Assembly (NCBI GenBank): GCA_023425455.1
Contig: JAFACP010000450.1
Location: 1-5,195 of the forward strand
DNA length: 5,195 nucleotides
Source: Pseudomonadota bacterium
GTDB taxonomy: Bacteria; Pseudomonadota; Gammaproteobacteria; Enterobacterales; Enterobacteriaceae
Reading direction: 5' to 3'
A program made the position numbers and the translations under genes. Under the pieces are notes generated by a model that was not told the DNA's origin, searched no databases, and was given only the letters and a program-made list of their open reading frames with translations. Each line of letters begins with the position of its first letter. Within the stretch, counting starts at the first letter, position 1. Shown here in pieces: positions 1 through 5,195 of the stretch.

Positions 1-1227
1 ATTTCACGTCGCGAGCTGTGGCAGATGGTTCATGAGCTGGCGGGCGACGGGATGCTGATCCTCTGGAGCACCTCTTACCTTGATGAGGCAGAGCAGTGTC
101 GCGATGTGCTGCTGCTGAACGAAGGCAAATTGCTCTATCAGGGGGAACCCACAACCCTGACCCAAAGCATGGCCGGGCGCAGTTTCTTGCTTCATAGCCC
201 GCAGGAGTCCAACCGCAAGCTCCTGCAGAGAGTGCTGAAGCTGCCGCAGGTCAGCGACGGCACCATCCAGGGGCGCTCGGTGCGGCTGATCCTGCAACGC
301 GAGGCCACGGTAGAGGATATCCGCCATGCCCGGGGGATGCCCGACATTGAAATCGCGGAGACCGCCCCACGCTTTGAAGATGCGTTTATCGATCTGCTGG
401 GCGGTGCGGGGACATCCGAGTCGCCGCTGGCGGCTATCCTGCATACGGTCGAAGGAACGGCCGGTGAGACGGTGATTGAAGCGCAATCCCTAACCAAAAA
501 ATTTGGCGATTTTGCCGCCACCGATAACGTCAATTTTGCGGTCAAACGCGGAGAGATTTTTGGCCTGCTTGGGCCTAACGGCGCCGGGAAATCCACCACC
601 TTCAAAATGATGTGCGGCCTGCTGGTGCCGACCGCCGGCAGCGCGCTGGTGCTAAATATGGATCTCAAAGTCAGCTCCGGAAAAGCGCGCCAGCATCTGG
701 GCTATATGGCGCAGAAATTCTCCCTGTACGGCAACCTGACGGTGGAGCAGAATTTACGCTTCTTCTCGGGCGTCTATGGCCTGCGCGGTCGGGCGCAGCA
801 GGAGAAAATCAGCCGTATGTGCGACGCCTTTGGGCTGACCAGCATCGCCAGCCACGCCACCGACGAGCTGCCCCTTGGTTTCAAACAGCGCCTGGCGCTG
901 GCCTGCTCGCTGATGCATGAGCCCGATATCCTGTTTCTTGATGAACCTACCTCGGGCGTCGACCCCCTGACCCGCCGTGAGTTCTGGCTGCACATCAACA
1001 GTATGGTGGAGAAGGGAGTGACGGTGATGGTGACCACTCACTTTATGGATGAAGCCGAATACTGCGACCGTATCGGGCTGGTGTATCGCGGCAAGCTGAT
1101 TGCGCACGGGACGCCGGATGCGCTAAAAGCGCAGGCGGCTGATGAGGCGCAGCCGGACCCGACCATGGAACAGGCGTTTATTACGCTTATTCACGACTGG
1201 GACAAGGAGCATAGCAGTGAGTCTTAA
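1..1227 (+). CDS. ybhF: YbhF, double-ATPase subunit of the YbhFSR ABC exporter (5' end cut by window)
   Basis: The reading frame is open from base 1, so the gene starts upstream; 408 residues are present against about 578 in E. coli YbhF, so roughly 170 are missing. The window opens just after the Walker B/D-loop of the first nucleotide-binding domain (NBD1). NBD1 ends with an [11 protein letters not shown] segment (bases 67-99), where the usual H-loop histidine position is serine (73-75). A linker leads to a complete NBD2 starting near base 475: Walker [10 protein letters not shown] at 571-597, Q-loop Gln at 712-714, a divergent signature LPLGFKQR at 868-891, Walker B ILFLDEP with D-loop GVDP at 928-966, and H-loop His at 1039-1041. 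NBD2 therefore looks catalytically intact. It acts on the cytoplasmic face of the inner membrane, hydrolysing ATP for the YbhS/YbhR permeases encoded directly downstream. In E. coli the complex is linked to drug and cation export; this is family knowledge, not visible here. Confidence 0.95.
   Translation: MSRRELWQMVHELAGDGMLILWSTSYLDEAEQCRDVLLLNEGKLLYQGEPTTLTQSMAGRSFLLHSPQESNRKLLQRVLKLPQVSDGTIQGRSVRLILQREATVEDIRHARGMPDIEIAETAPRFEDAFIDLLGGAGTSESPLAAILHTVEGTAGETVIEAQSLTKKFGDFAATDNVNFAVKRGEIFGLLGPNGAGKSTTFKMMCGLLVPTAGSALVLNMDLKVSSGKARQHLGYMAQKFSLYGNLTVEQNLRFFSGVYGLRGRAQQEKISRMCDAFGLTSIASHATDELPLGFKQRLALACSLMHEPDILFLDEPTSGVDPLTRREFWLHINSMVEKGVTVMVTTHFMDEAEYCDRIGLVYRGKLIAHGTPDALKAQAADEAQPDPTMEQAFITLIHDWDKEHSSES
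1204..1219 (+). promoter_or_regulatory. ybhS ribosome binding site and GTG start inside the ybhF end
   Basis: AAGGAG at 1204-1209 lies 7 nt before GTG at 1217-1219. This site decides the ybhS start. The next in-frame ATG upstream (1142) would add 25 arginine-rich residues that merely translate the ybhF coding region in another frame and has no comparable ribosome binding site. The GTG start gives 377 residues, the length I recall for E. coli YbhS. Confidence 0.8.
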
Positions 1228-2350
1228 TTCGATCTCATGGCGCAGAGTGCGCGCGTTATGCATCAAAGAGACACGTCAGATTGTGCGCGACCCCAGCAGC
1301 TGGCTGATTGCGGTGGTGATCCCGCTGCTGCTGCTGTTTATCTTTGGCTACGGGATCAACCTTGACTCGAGTAAGCTGCGGGTCGGCATTCTGCTGGAGC
1401 AGCACAGTGAAGAGGCGCTGGACTTTACCCATGCGATGACCGGCTCGCCCTATATCGACGCCACCATCAGCGACGATCGTCAGGCGCTGATCCAGAAGAT
1501 GCAGGCCGGGAAAATACGCGGTCTGGTGGTGATCCCCGTCGATTTCGCGGCCAACATGGCGCGGGCCGGAGCGGACGCCCCCATCCAGGTGATCACCGAC
1601 GGCAGCGAACCCAATACCGCCAATTTTGTCCAGGGCTACGTCGAGGGGATCTGGCAACTGTGGCAGATGCAGCGTGCTGAAGATCGCGGGGAGACGTTCG
1701 AACCGCTGATCGACGTGCAGACCCGCTACTGGTTTAACCCCGCCGCCATCAGCCAGCATTTTATTATTCCGGGGGCGGTGACCATTATCATGACGGTGAT
1801 TGGCGCCATTTTGACCTCGCTGGTGATCGCCCGCGAGTGGGAGCGCGGCACCATGGAGGCTCTGCTCTCCACCGAAGTCACACGGGCAGAACTGCTGCTT
1901 TGCAAACTGATCCCCTACTACTTTCTCGGCATGCTGGCGATGCTCCTGTGCATGCTGGTATCGGTATTTATCCTCGGCGTGCCCTATCGCGGCTCGCTGG
2001 TGCTGCTGTTCCTGATCACCAGCCTGTTTTTACTGAGCACGCTCGGCATGGGGCTGCTTATCTCCACCGTCACCCGTAACCAGTTTAACGCCGCCCAGGT
2101 GGCGCTGAACGCTGCGTTTTTGCCGTCGATCATGCTGTCCGGCTTTATCTTTCAGATAGACAGCATGCCTGCGGTGATCCGCGCGGTCACCTATATTATT
2201 CCGGCGCGCTATTTCGTGAGCACGCTGCAAAGCCTCTTTCTGGCGGGAAATATCCCGCTGGTGCTGATTATCAATATCCTGTTTTTGATGGCCTCGGCGC
2301 TGATGTTTATTGGTCTGACGTGGATGAAAACCAAACGGCGGCTGGATTAA
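1217..2350 (+). CDS. ybhS: YbhS, ABC-2 type permease of the YbhFSR exporter
   Basis: This is an inner-membrane permease of 377 residues from the GTG start, full length for the family. It begins with a short amphipathic cytoplasmic segment containing the [10 protein letters not shown] stretch (residues 17-26). One transmembrane helix follows (about 29-47), then a large extracytoplasmic domain (about 48-180). Five more hydrophobic segments come near 182-205, 232-255, 260-284, 295-314 and 346-369. The REWERGT motif at 206-212, right after the second helix, is typical of ABC-2 permeases and lies at the ATPase-coupling side. The C-terminus is basic (KTKRR), as expected for a cytoplasmic tail. The start overlaps the ybhF stop by 11 bp, which suggests translational coupling and balanced subunit production. 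YbhS probably pairs with YbhR, with both NBDs supplied by YbhF. The transported substrate cannot be read from the sequence. Confidence 0.95.
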   Translation: MSLNSISWRRVRALCIKETRQIVRDPSSWLIAVVIPLLLLFIFGYGINLDSSKLRVGILLEQHSEEALDFTHAMTGSPYIDATISDDRQALIQKMQAGKIRGLVVIPVDFAANMARAGADAPIQVITDGSEPNTANFVQGYVEGIWQLWQMQRAEDRGETFEPLIDVQTRYWFNPAAISQHFIIPGAVTIIMTVIGAILTSLVIAREWERGTMEALLSTEVTRAELLLCKLIPYYFLGMLAMLLCMLVSVFILGVPYRGSLVLLFLITSLFLLSTLGMGLLISTVTRNQFNAAQVALNAAFLPSIMLSGFIFQIDSMPAVIRAVTYIIPARYFVSTLQSLFLAGNIPLVLIINILFLMASALMFIGLTWMKTKRRLD

Positions 2351-2359
2351 GGAGCAGAT

Positions 2360-3466
2360 ATGTTTCACCGTTTATGGACCCTGATTCGCAAAGAGCTGCA
2401 ATCGCTGCTGCGTGAGCCGCAAACCCGCGCCATTTTGATAATGCCGGTGCTGCTGCAGGTGGTGCTGTTCCCGTTTGCCGCCACGCTTGAGGTCACCAAT
2501 GCGACGATCGCCATCTACAACGAAGATAACGGCAAGCACGCCGTCGAACTGACCCAGCGTTTTGCCCGGGCAAAAGCCTTTACCCACATTCTGCTGTTGA
2601 ACAGCCCGCAGGAGATCCAGCCCACCATCGATGCGCAGAAGGCGCTGCTGCTGGTGCGTTTCCCGGCGGATTTCTCGCGCAATCTGGATACACTCCAGAC
2701 CGCGCCACTGCAGCTGATTCTCGACGGGCGCAACTCCAACAGCGCCCAGATTGCGGCCAACTATCTGCAGCAGATAGTGAAGGATTACCAGCAATCGCTG
2801 CTGGAGGGCAAACCAAAGCCTAACAACAGCAAGCTGGTGGTACGCAACTGGTATAACCCTAACCTCGACTACAAATGGTTTGTGGTGCCGTCGTTGATCG
2901 CCATGATCACCACCATCGGCGTGATGATCGTCACCTCACTTTCAGTGGCGCGCGAGCGGGAGCAAGGTACGCTCGATCAGCTGCTGGTCTCGCCGCTGGC
3001 GACCTGGCAGATCTTCGTTGGCAAAGCGGTGCCGGCCCTGATTGTCGCGACCTTCCAGGCCACAATTGTGCTGGGTGTCGGGATCTGGGCTTACCAAATC
3101 CCGTTTGCCGGTTCGCTGGCGCTGTTCTACTTCACGATGGTGATTTACGGTCTGTCGCTGGTGGGGTTTGGTCTGCTGATCTCGGCGCTGTGCTCCACGC
3201 AACAGCAGGCGTTTATCGGGGTGTTTGTCTTTATGATGCCCGCGATCCTGCTGTCAGGCTATGTCTCTCCGGTGGAGAATATGCCGGTGTGGCTGCAGGA
3301 TCTCACCTGGATTAACCCGATTCGTCACTTTACGGATATCACCAGGCAGATCTATCTGAAGGATGCGAGTCTGGATATTGTGTGGGGAAGTTTGTGGCCG
3401 CTACTGGTTATCGCGGCCACAACGGGGTCAGTGGCGTATGCGATGTTTAGACGCAACATCGCGTAG
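2360..3466 (+). CDS. ybhR: YbhR, second ABC-2 type permease of the YbhFSR exporter
   Basis: This 368-residue inner-membrane permease has the same architecture as YbhS but clearly different sequence. It has a cytoplasmic N-terminus with [14 protein letters not shown] (residues 10-23) and a first transmembrane segment about 24-42. An extracytoplasmic domain follows to about 172, then five more hydrophobic segments near 174-196, 223-245, 252-276, 284-305 and 340-361. The ABC-2 coupling motif appears as REREQGT at 198-204. Translation starts at an ATG 9 nt after the ybhS stop, with TAAGGAG (2348-2354) as ribosome binding site overlapping that stop codon. It is the last gene of the operon. Its final codons and stop form one arm of a terminator-like hairpin, and its last 39 bp lie opposite the 3' end of ybhQ. 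Shared layout with YbhS suggests an old duplication giving an obligate heterodimer. Confidence 0.95.
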   Translation: MFHRLWTLIRKELQSLLREPQTRAILIMPVLLQVVLFPFAATLEVTNATIAIYNEDNGKHAVELTQRFARAKAFTHILLLNSPQEIQPTIDAQKALLLVRFPADFSRNLDTLQTAPLQLILDGRNSNSAQIAANYLQQIVKDYQQSLLEGKPKPNNSKLVVRNWYNPNLDYKWFVVPSLIAMITTIGVMIVTSLSVAREREQGTLDQLLVSPLATWQIFVGKAVPALIVATFQATIVLGVGIWAYQIPFAGSLALFYFTMVIYGLSLVGFGLLISALCSTQQQAFIGVFVFMMPAILLSGYVSPVENMPVWLQDLTWINPIRHFTDITRQIYLKDASLDIVWGSLWPLLVIAATTGSVAYAMFRRNIA

Positions 3467-3838
3467 CTTTTTCTCTTTGGTCAGCAGTGAGACCACTGCT
3501 GGCCCTGCGAGGATAGCCAGGCCTGCCAGGGCCAGCAGCAGGTTGTTTTGCAACACCCGCGACAGCAGCCACAGGACGATCATCGCCGCGCCAAAATACC
3601 AGGTGGTCGTCAGCTCCTCGAGCACGTCCCCAACCTCGCGCCAGCGGGCGTCATGGTGGCGCTGTAAGAACAACATTGACAGTACGGTAACGCCGTAAAG
3701 GACGCAAAGCCCTAAGCCCACACGCACCAGCGTGCCGCTCATCCAGCCCATCACCAGTACCGCCACAACCAGTAAATGCAACATTATCTGCCAGCAACTC
3801 AGGCCAGTTGCGACACGAACACGTTGTTGCCACTTCAT
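3428..3838 (-). CDS. ybhQ: YbhQ, small inner-membrane protein of unknown function
   Basis: This is a 136-residue polytopic membrane protein matching the length and sequence I recall for E. coli YbhQ. Four hydrophobic segments are visible: residues about 17-34, 38-58, 80-96 and 99-119. They form two hairpins separated by a charged central loop ([17 protein letters not shown], 60-76). Both termini are basic (KWQQRVR at the start, [16 protein letters not shown] at the end), so by the positive-inside rule both probably face the cytoplasm. Translation starts at ATG (3838-3836), with GGGAG on the minus strand (3850-3846) 7 nt upstream. It converges on ybhR, overlapping its last 39 bp, so the final 12 residues and the stop are encoded opposite the ybhR tail. 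It is divergent from ybhP. No catalytic motif is apparent and I assign no function. Confidence 0.9.
   Translation of the reverse strand: MKWQQRVRVATGLSCWQIMLHLLVVAVLVMGWMSGTLVRVGLGLCVLYGVTVLSMLFLQRHHDARWREVGDVLEELTTTWYFGAAMIVLWLLSRVLQNNLLLALAGLAILAGPAVVSLLTKEKKLRDVASKHRIRH
3437..3478 (+). terminator. Rho-independent terminator spanning the ybhR stop codon
   Basis: GCGATGTT (3440-3447) and AACATCGC (3455-3462) are perfect inverted repeats around a 7-nt loop (3448-3454). The stem extends outward through a U-G pair (3439/3463) and two A-U pairs (3438/3464, 3437/3465) to 11 bp. After G and C at 3466-3467 comes TTTTT at 3468-3472 and then a further pyrimidine-rich stretch to 3478. The T tract follows only in the + direction, so it should stop transcription of the ybhFSR operon and not that of ybhQ. 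The ybhR stop codon TAG (3464-3466) sits at the base of the stem, so a terminating ribosome would cover the hairpin. Confidence 0.75.
3479..3504. other. Second stem-loop directly after the ybhR terminator
   Basis: CAGCAGTG (3482-3489) and CACTGCTG (3494-3501) form a perfect inverted repeat around the 4-nt loop AGAC. One U-G and two G-C pairs at the outer end bring the stem to 11 bp in + strand RNA. No T tract follows on either strand, so it does not look like an intrinsic terminator by itself. It lies wholly inside the ybhQ coding sequence, covering the region that encodes about GPAVVSLLT. It could act as a 3' end stabiliser or backup structure, or may simply be a by-product of the codons used. 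Confidence 0.45.
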
Positions 3839-3886
3839 GGTTTCTCTCCCGAAGAACTTTTCTCTGCTAATTCAGACTACCGCACT

Positions 3887-3904
3887 TTACGGAAAATTCC
3901 GTAA
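3887..3904. promoter_or_regulatory. Palindrome, possible regulator binding site
   Basis: TTACGGAA and TTCCGTAA are perfect 8-bp inverted arms separated by AA, giving an 18-bp near-perfect palindrome. It lies 49 bp from the ybhQ start and 68 bp from the ybhP start. The size and dyad symmetry suit a dimeric repressor or activator, and it would sit just upstream of the ybhP promoter candidate or within a ybhQ promoter. There is no T tract and the loop is only 2 nt, so it is unlikely to be a terminator. I do not recognise it as the site of a specific regulator. Confidence 0.45.
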
Positions 3905-3916
3905 CGCCGCATCTTT

Positions 3917-3945
3917 TTGTGACGCGGACTACACTTTATTTTCAT
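3917..3945 (+). promoter_or_regulatory. Weak sigma-70 promoter candidate for ybhP-clsB
   Basis: TTGTGA (3917-3922) matches the -35 consensus at 4 of 6 positions. TTTCAT (3940-3945), 17 bp downstream, matches the -10 consensus at 4 of 6. The start point would fall near 3952, leaving a leader of about 20 nt that still contains the ribosome binding site. An alternative -10 is TACACT (3930-3935), which lacks a good -35 at the right distance. Confidence 0.25.
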
Positions 3946-3971
3946 CAGGATAGTCACGCTGGAAGGAGTTT

Positions 3972-4733
3972 ATGAGCGAAAAAAAGCCGCATTTATCACT
4001 TAACGTGCTGACAATAAACATTCACAAAGGCTTCACGGCATTTAATCGTCGCTTCATTTTACCGGAGCTGAGAGACGCGGTACGCGCCGTGAACGCCGAT
4101 ATTGTCTGCCTGCAGGAAGTGACCGGCGGACACGACATTCACCAACAGCAGATCGACAACTGGCCCGACGCACCGCACTACGAATTTCTGGCCGATACCC
4201 TCTGGCGCGACTACGCCTACGGGCGCAATGCGGTCTACCCCGAGGGCCATCACGGCAATGCCGTGCTGTCGCGTTTTCCTATTGAATACAGTGAAAACCG
4301 TGACGTGTCGGTTGGTGAAAGTGAAAAACGCGGGCTGCTTTACTGCCGCATCGCGCCGCCTGAGCTGCCCTTTCCGCTCCATATCGGTTGCGTTCATCTC
4401 GGCCTGCGGGAGGCCCACCGCCAGGCTCAGCTGCAGATGTTGACCCGATGGGTGAACGATCTGCCCGACGGGGAGCCGGTGGTGATCGCCGGTGATTTTA
4501 ACGACTGGCGTCAGCGCGCCTGCCGTCCGCTGGCGCGCGATGCCGGGCTGGAAGAAGTCTTCACCCACGCCCACGGTCGCCCCGCGCGAACCTTCCCGGT
4601 GCGCTTCCCGCTGCTGCGCCTGGACCGGATCTATGTGAAAAATGCCCGTGCCGCGCACCCCGGCGTGCTGACGCTGCTCAACTGGCGTCACCTGTCTGAC
4701 CATGCCCCACTCAGCGCGGAGATCCACCTATGA
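3972..4733 (+). CDS. ybhP: YbhP, endonuclease/exonuclease/phosphatase (EEP) fold protein
   Basis: This 253-residue protein spans the whole EEP (DNase I-like) domain and equals the E. coli YbhP length. The family's metal-binding and catalytic motifs are all visible in order. They are LTINIHKG with Asn16, LQEV with Glu49, YGRNAVY (83-89), [10 protein letters not shown] (95-104), VHLGL with His142, GDFNDW with Asp175 and Asn177, LDRIYV with Asp218, and LSDHAPL with the terminal Asp243-His244 pair. It should therefore be an active Mg2+-dependent phosphoesterase. The family includes nucleases, sphingomyelinases and inositol phosphatases, so the substrate cannot be chosen from motifs. No signal peptide or membrane segment is seen, implying a cytoplasmic protein. 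AAGGAG (3963-3968) lies only 3 nt before the ATG, a short spacing. The stop overlaps the clsB start by ATGA, so a phospholipid-related substrate is plausible but inferred only from context. Confidence 0.93.
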   Translation: MSEKKPHLSLNVLTINIHKGFTAFNRRFILPELRDAVRAVNADIVCLQEVTGGHDIHQQQIDNWPDAPHYEFLADTLWRDYAYGRNAVYPEGHHGNAVLSRFPIEYSENRDVSVGESEKRGLLYCRIAPPELPFPLHIGCVHLGLREAHRQAQLQMLTRWVNDLPDGEPVVIAGDFNDWRQRACRPLARDAGLEEVFTHAHGRPARTFPVRFPLLRLDRIYVKNARAAHPGVLTLLNWRHLSDHAPLSAEIHL

Positions 4734-5195
4734 GATGCTCATGGCAGGAGGGAAACCAGATCACGCTGCTGGAAAATGGCGACAACTACTACCCGGCGGT
4801 GTTTGACGCCATCGACCGCGCGCAGCACAGAGTATTCCTCGAAACCTTTATCTGGTTTGAGGACGAGGTGGGTAACGCGCTGCACGCGGTACTGCTGCGC
4901 GCCGCTCAGCGCGGCGTGAATATTGAAGTCCTGCTCGACGGCTATGGCTCGCCAGACTTAAGCGCAGAGTTCGTCAACACCCTCACGGCGGCAGGCGTGG
5001 TATTTCGTTACTACGATCCAGGCCCACGTCTGTTTGGCATGCGCACCAATCTCTTTCGCCGGATGCACCGCAAAATCGTAGTCGTCGATGAGACGGTGGC
5101 CTTCGTCGGCGGTATTAACTACTCGGCGGAGCATATGTCCGACTACGGGCCAGAAGCGAAGCAGGATTATGCCATTCGGGTCGAAGGGCCGGTTG
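4730..5195 (+). CDS. clsB: ClsB, cardiolipin synthase B (3' end cut by window)
   Basis: The frame is open from ATG at 4730 to the window edge, giving 155 residues of about 413 in E. coli ClsB (formerly YbhO). It belongs to the phospholipase D superfamily, whose members carry two HKD motifs. The first is present: His113, Lys115 and Asp120 (HRKIVVVD), followed by GGINYS with Asn130. The second HKD lies beyond the window. The N-terminal part shows the family landmarks [27 protein letters not shown] and [12 protein letters not shown]. The enzyme transfers phosphatidyl groups at the inner membrane to make cardiolipin, and the E. coli enzyme also shows other transphosphatidylation activity. No long N-terminal membrane segments are present, unlike ClsA. 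The start overlaps the ybhP stop (ATGA, 4730-4733), with a modest GGAG at 4718-4721, which indicates translational coupling to YbhP. In E. coli ybhN follows. Confidence 0.93.
   Translation, partial: MRCSWQEGNQITLLENGDNYYPAVFDAIDRAQHRVFLETFIWFEDEVGNALHAVLLRAAQRGVNIEVLLDGYGSPDLSAEFVNTLTAAGVVFRYYDPGPRLFGMRTNLFRRMHRKIVVVDETVAFVGGINYSAEHMSDYGPEAKQDYAIRVEGPV

Larger units (their letters stand above)
3839..3971. promoter_or_regulatory. Divergent ybhQ-ybhP intergenic region
   Basis: This 133-bp region must hold the start signals for both ybhQ (-) and ybhP-clsB (+), since neither has a gene upstream on its own strand. It is visibly more AT-rich than the flanking genes. It contains the ybhQ ribosome binding site at 3846-3850, a palindrome at 3887-3904, a weak + strand promoter candidate at 3917-3945 and the ybhP ribosome binding site at 3963-3968. 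I could not find a convincing sigma-70 promoter for ybhQ on the minus strand. Confidence 0.6.

Noticed and set aside
192..668. 158-codon open frame on the minus strand opposite ybhF
   Set aside because: Antisense to a well-identified ABC ATPase; its low-complexity Ser/Arg/Ala-rich translation is typical of a shadow frame.
1142..1216. Upstream ATG extension of ybhS by 25 residues
   Set aside because: The extension overlaps ybhF coding sequence, is arginine-rich without resemblance to the family, and a GTG at 1217 with AAGGAG 7 nt upstream gives the expected 377 residues.
3683..3697. Small inverted repeat TACGG/CCGTA within ybhQ, similar to part of the intergenic palindrome
   Set aside because: The arms are only 5 bp inside coding sequence; a chance match is likely.
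3363..3698. 111-codon open frame on the plus strand across the ybhR end and ybhQ
   Set aside because: It runs out of frame with ybhR and antisense to ybhQ, both of which match known proteins, and its translation resembles no membrane or soluble family I know.
3854..3876. AGAACTT resembling a sigma-E -35 element, followed by TCAGA
   Set aside because: The spacing between the two elements is only 12 bp, too short for a sigma-E promoter.
4059..4727. 222-codon open frame on the minus strand opposite ybhP
   Set aside because: It lies wholly antisense to a gene with complete EEP motifs, has no ribosome binding site context of note, and its composition is what a GC-rich gene's opposite strand gives.
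1..5195. Search for CRISPR arrays, insertion sequences, tRNA genes or a novel defence system
   Set aside because: No spaced direct repeats, terminal inverted repeats, transposase-like protein or tRNA-like cloverleaf was seen; the window is almost fully occupied by conserved core genes.

Overview
This window looks like ordinary chromosomal DNA from an enterobacterium (Enterobacteriaceae, GC-rich relative to E. coli, with codon use even throughout). Every gene is recognisable as the conserved ybhF-ybhS-ybhR / ybhQ / ybhP-clsB neighbourhood known from E. coli, in the same relative order and orientation. I cannot name the genus from sequence alone; a GC-rich relative such as Enterobacter, Klebsiella or similar would fit. 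Identifications rest on recalled family sequences and visible motifs, not on a database search.

Layout. Bases 1-3466 (+) carry the distal part of an ABC-2 type exporter operon: the C-terminal ~408 residues of the double-ATPase subunit YbhF, then the permeases YbhS and YbhR. The three genes are packed tightly (11-bp overlap, then a 9-bp gap). At the end of ybhR a strong-looking intrinsic terminator hairpin spans the ybhR stop codon. The small inner-membrane protein gene ybhQ (3428-3838, -) converges on this operon and overlaps the ybhR 3' end by 39 bp. A 133-bp divergent intergenic region (3839-3971) separates ybhQ from ybhP and contains a clean 8-bp-arm palindrome plus a weak promoter candidate. 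On the + strand ybhP (3972-4733), an endonuclease/exonuclease/phosphatase-fold protein, overlaps by ATGA the start of clsB (4730 to the window end), a phospholipase-D-type cardiolipin synthase that is cut by the window edge.

How the genes work together. YbhF powers a YbhS/YbhR permease pair; in E. coli this complex is associated with an upstream HlyD-like protein (YbhG) and the TetR-type regulator CecR, both of which would lie before base 1. YbhP and ClsB are translationally coupled and probably share a membrane-lipid-related task, though the YbhP substrate is not known. YbhQ has no assigned function.

I found no mobile element, CRISPR array, RNA gene or obviously new system. The most interesting items are fine-scale: the coding-embedded terminator with a second adjacent hairpin in the convergent ybhR/ybhQ overlap, and the palindrome between the divergent genes.
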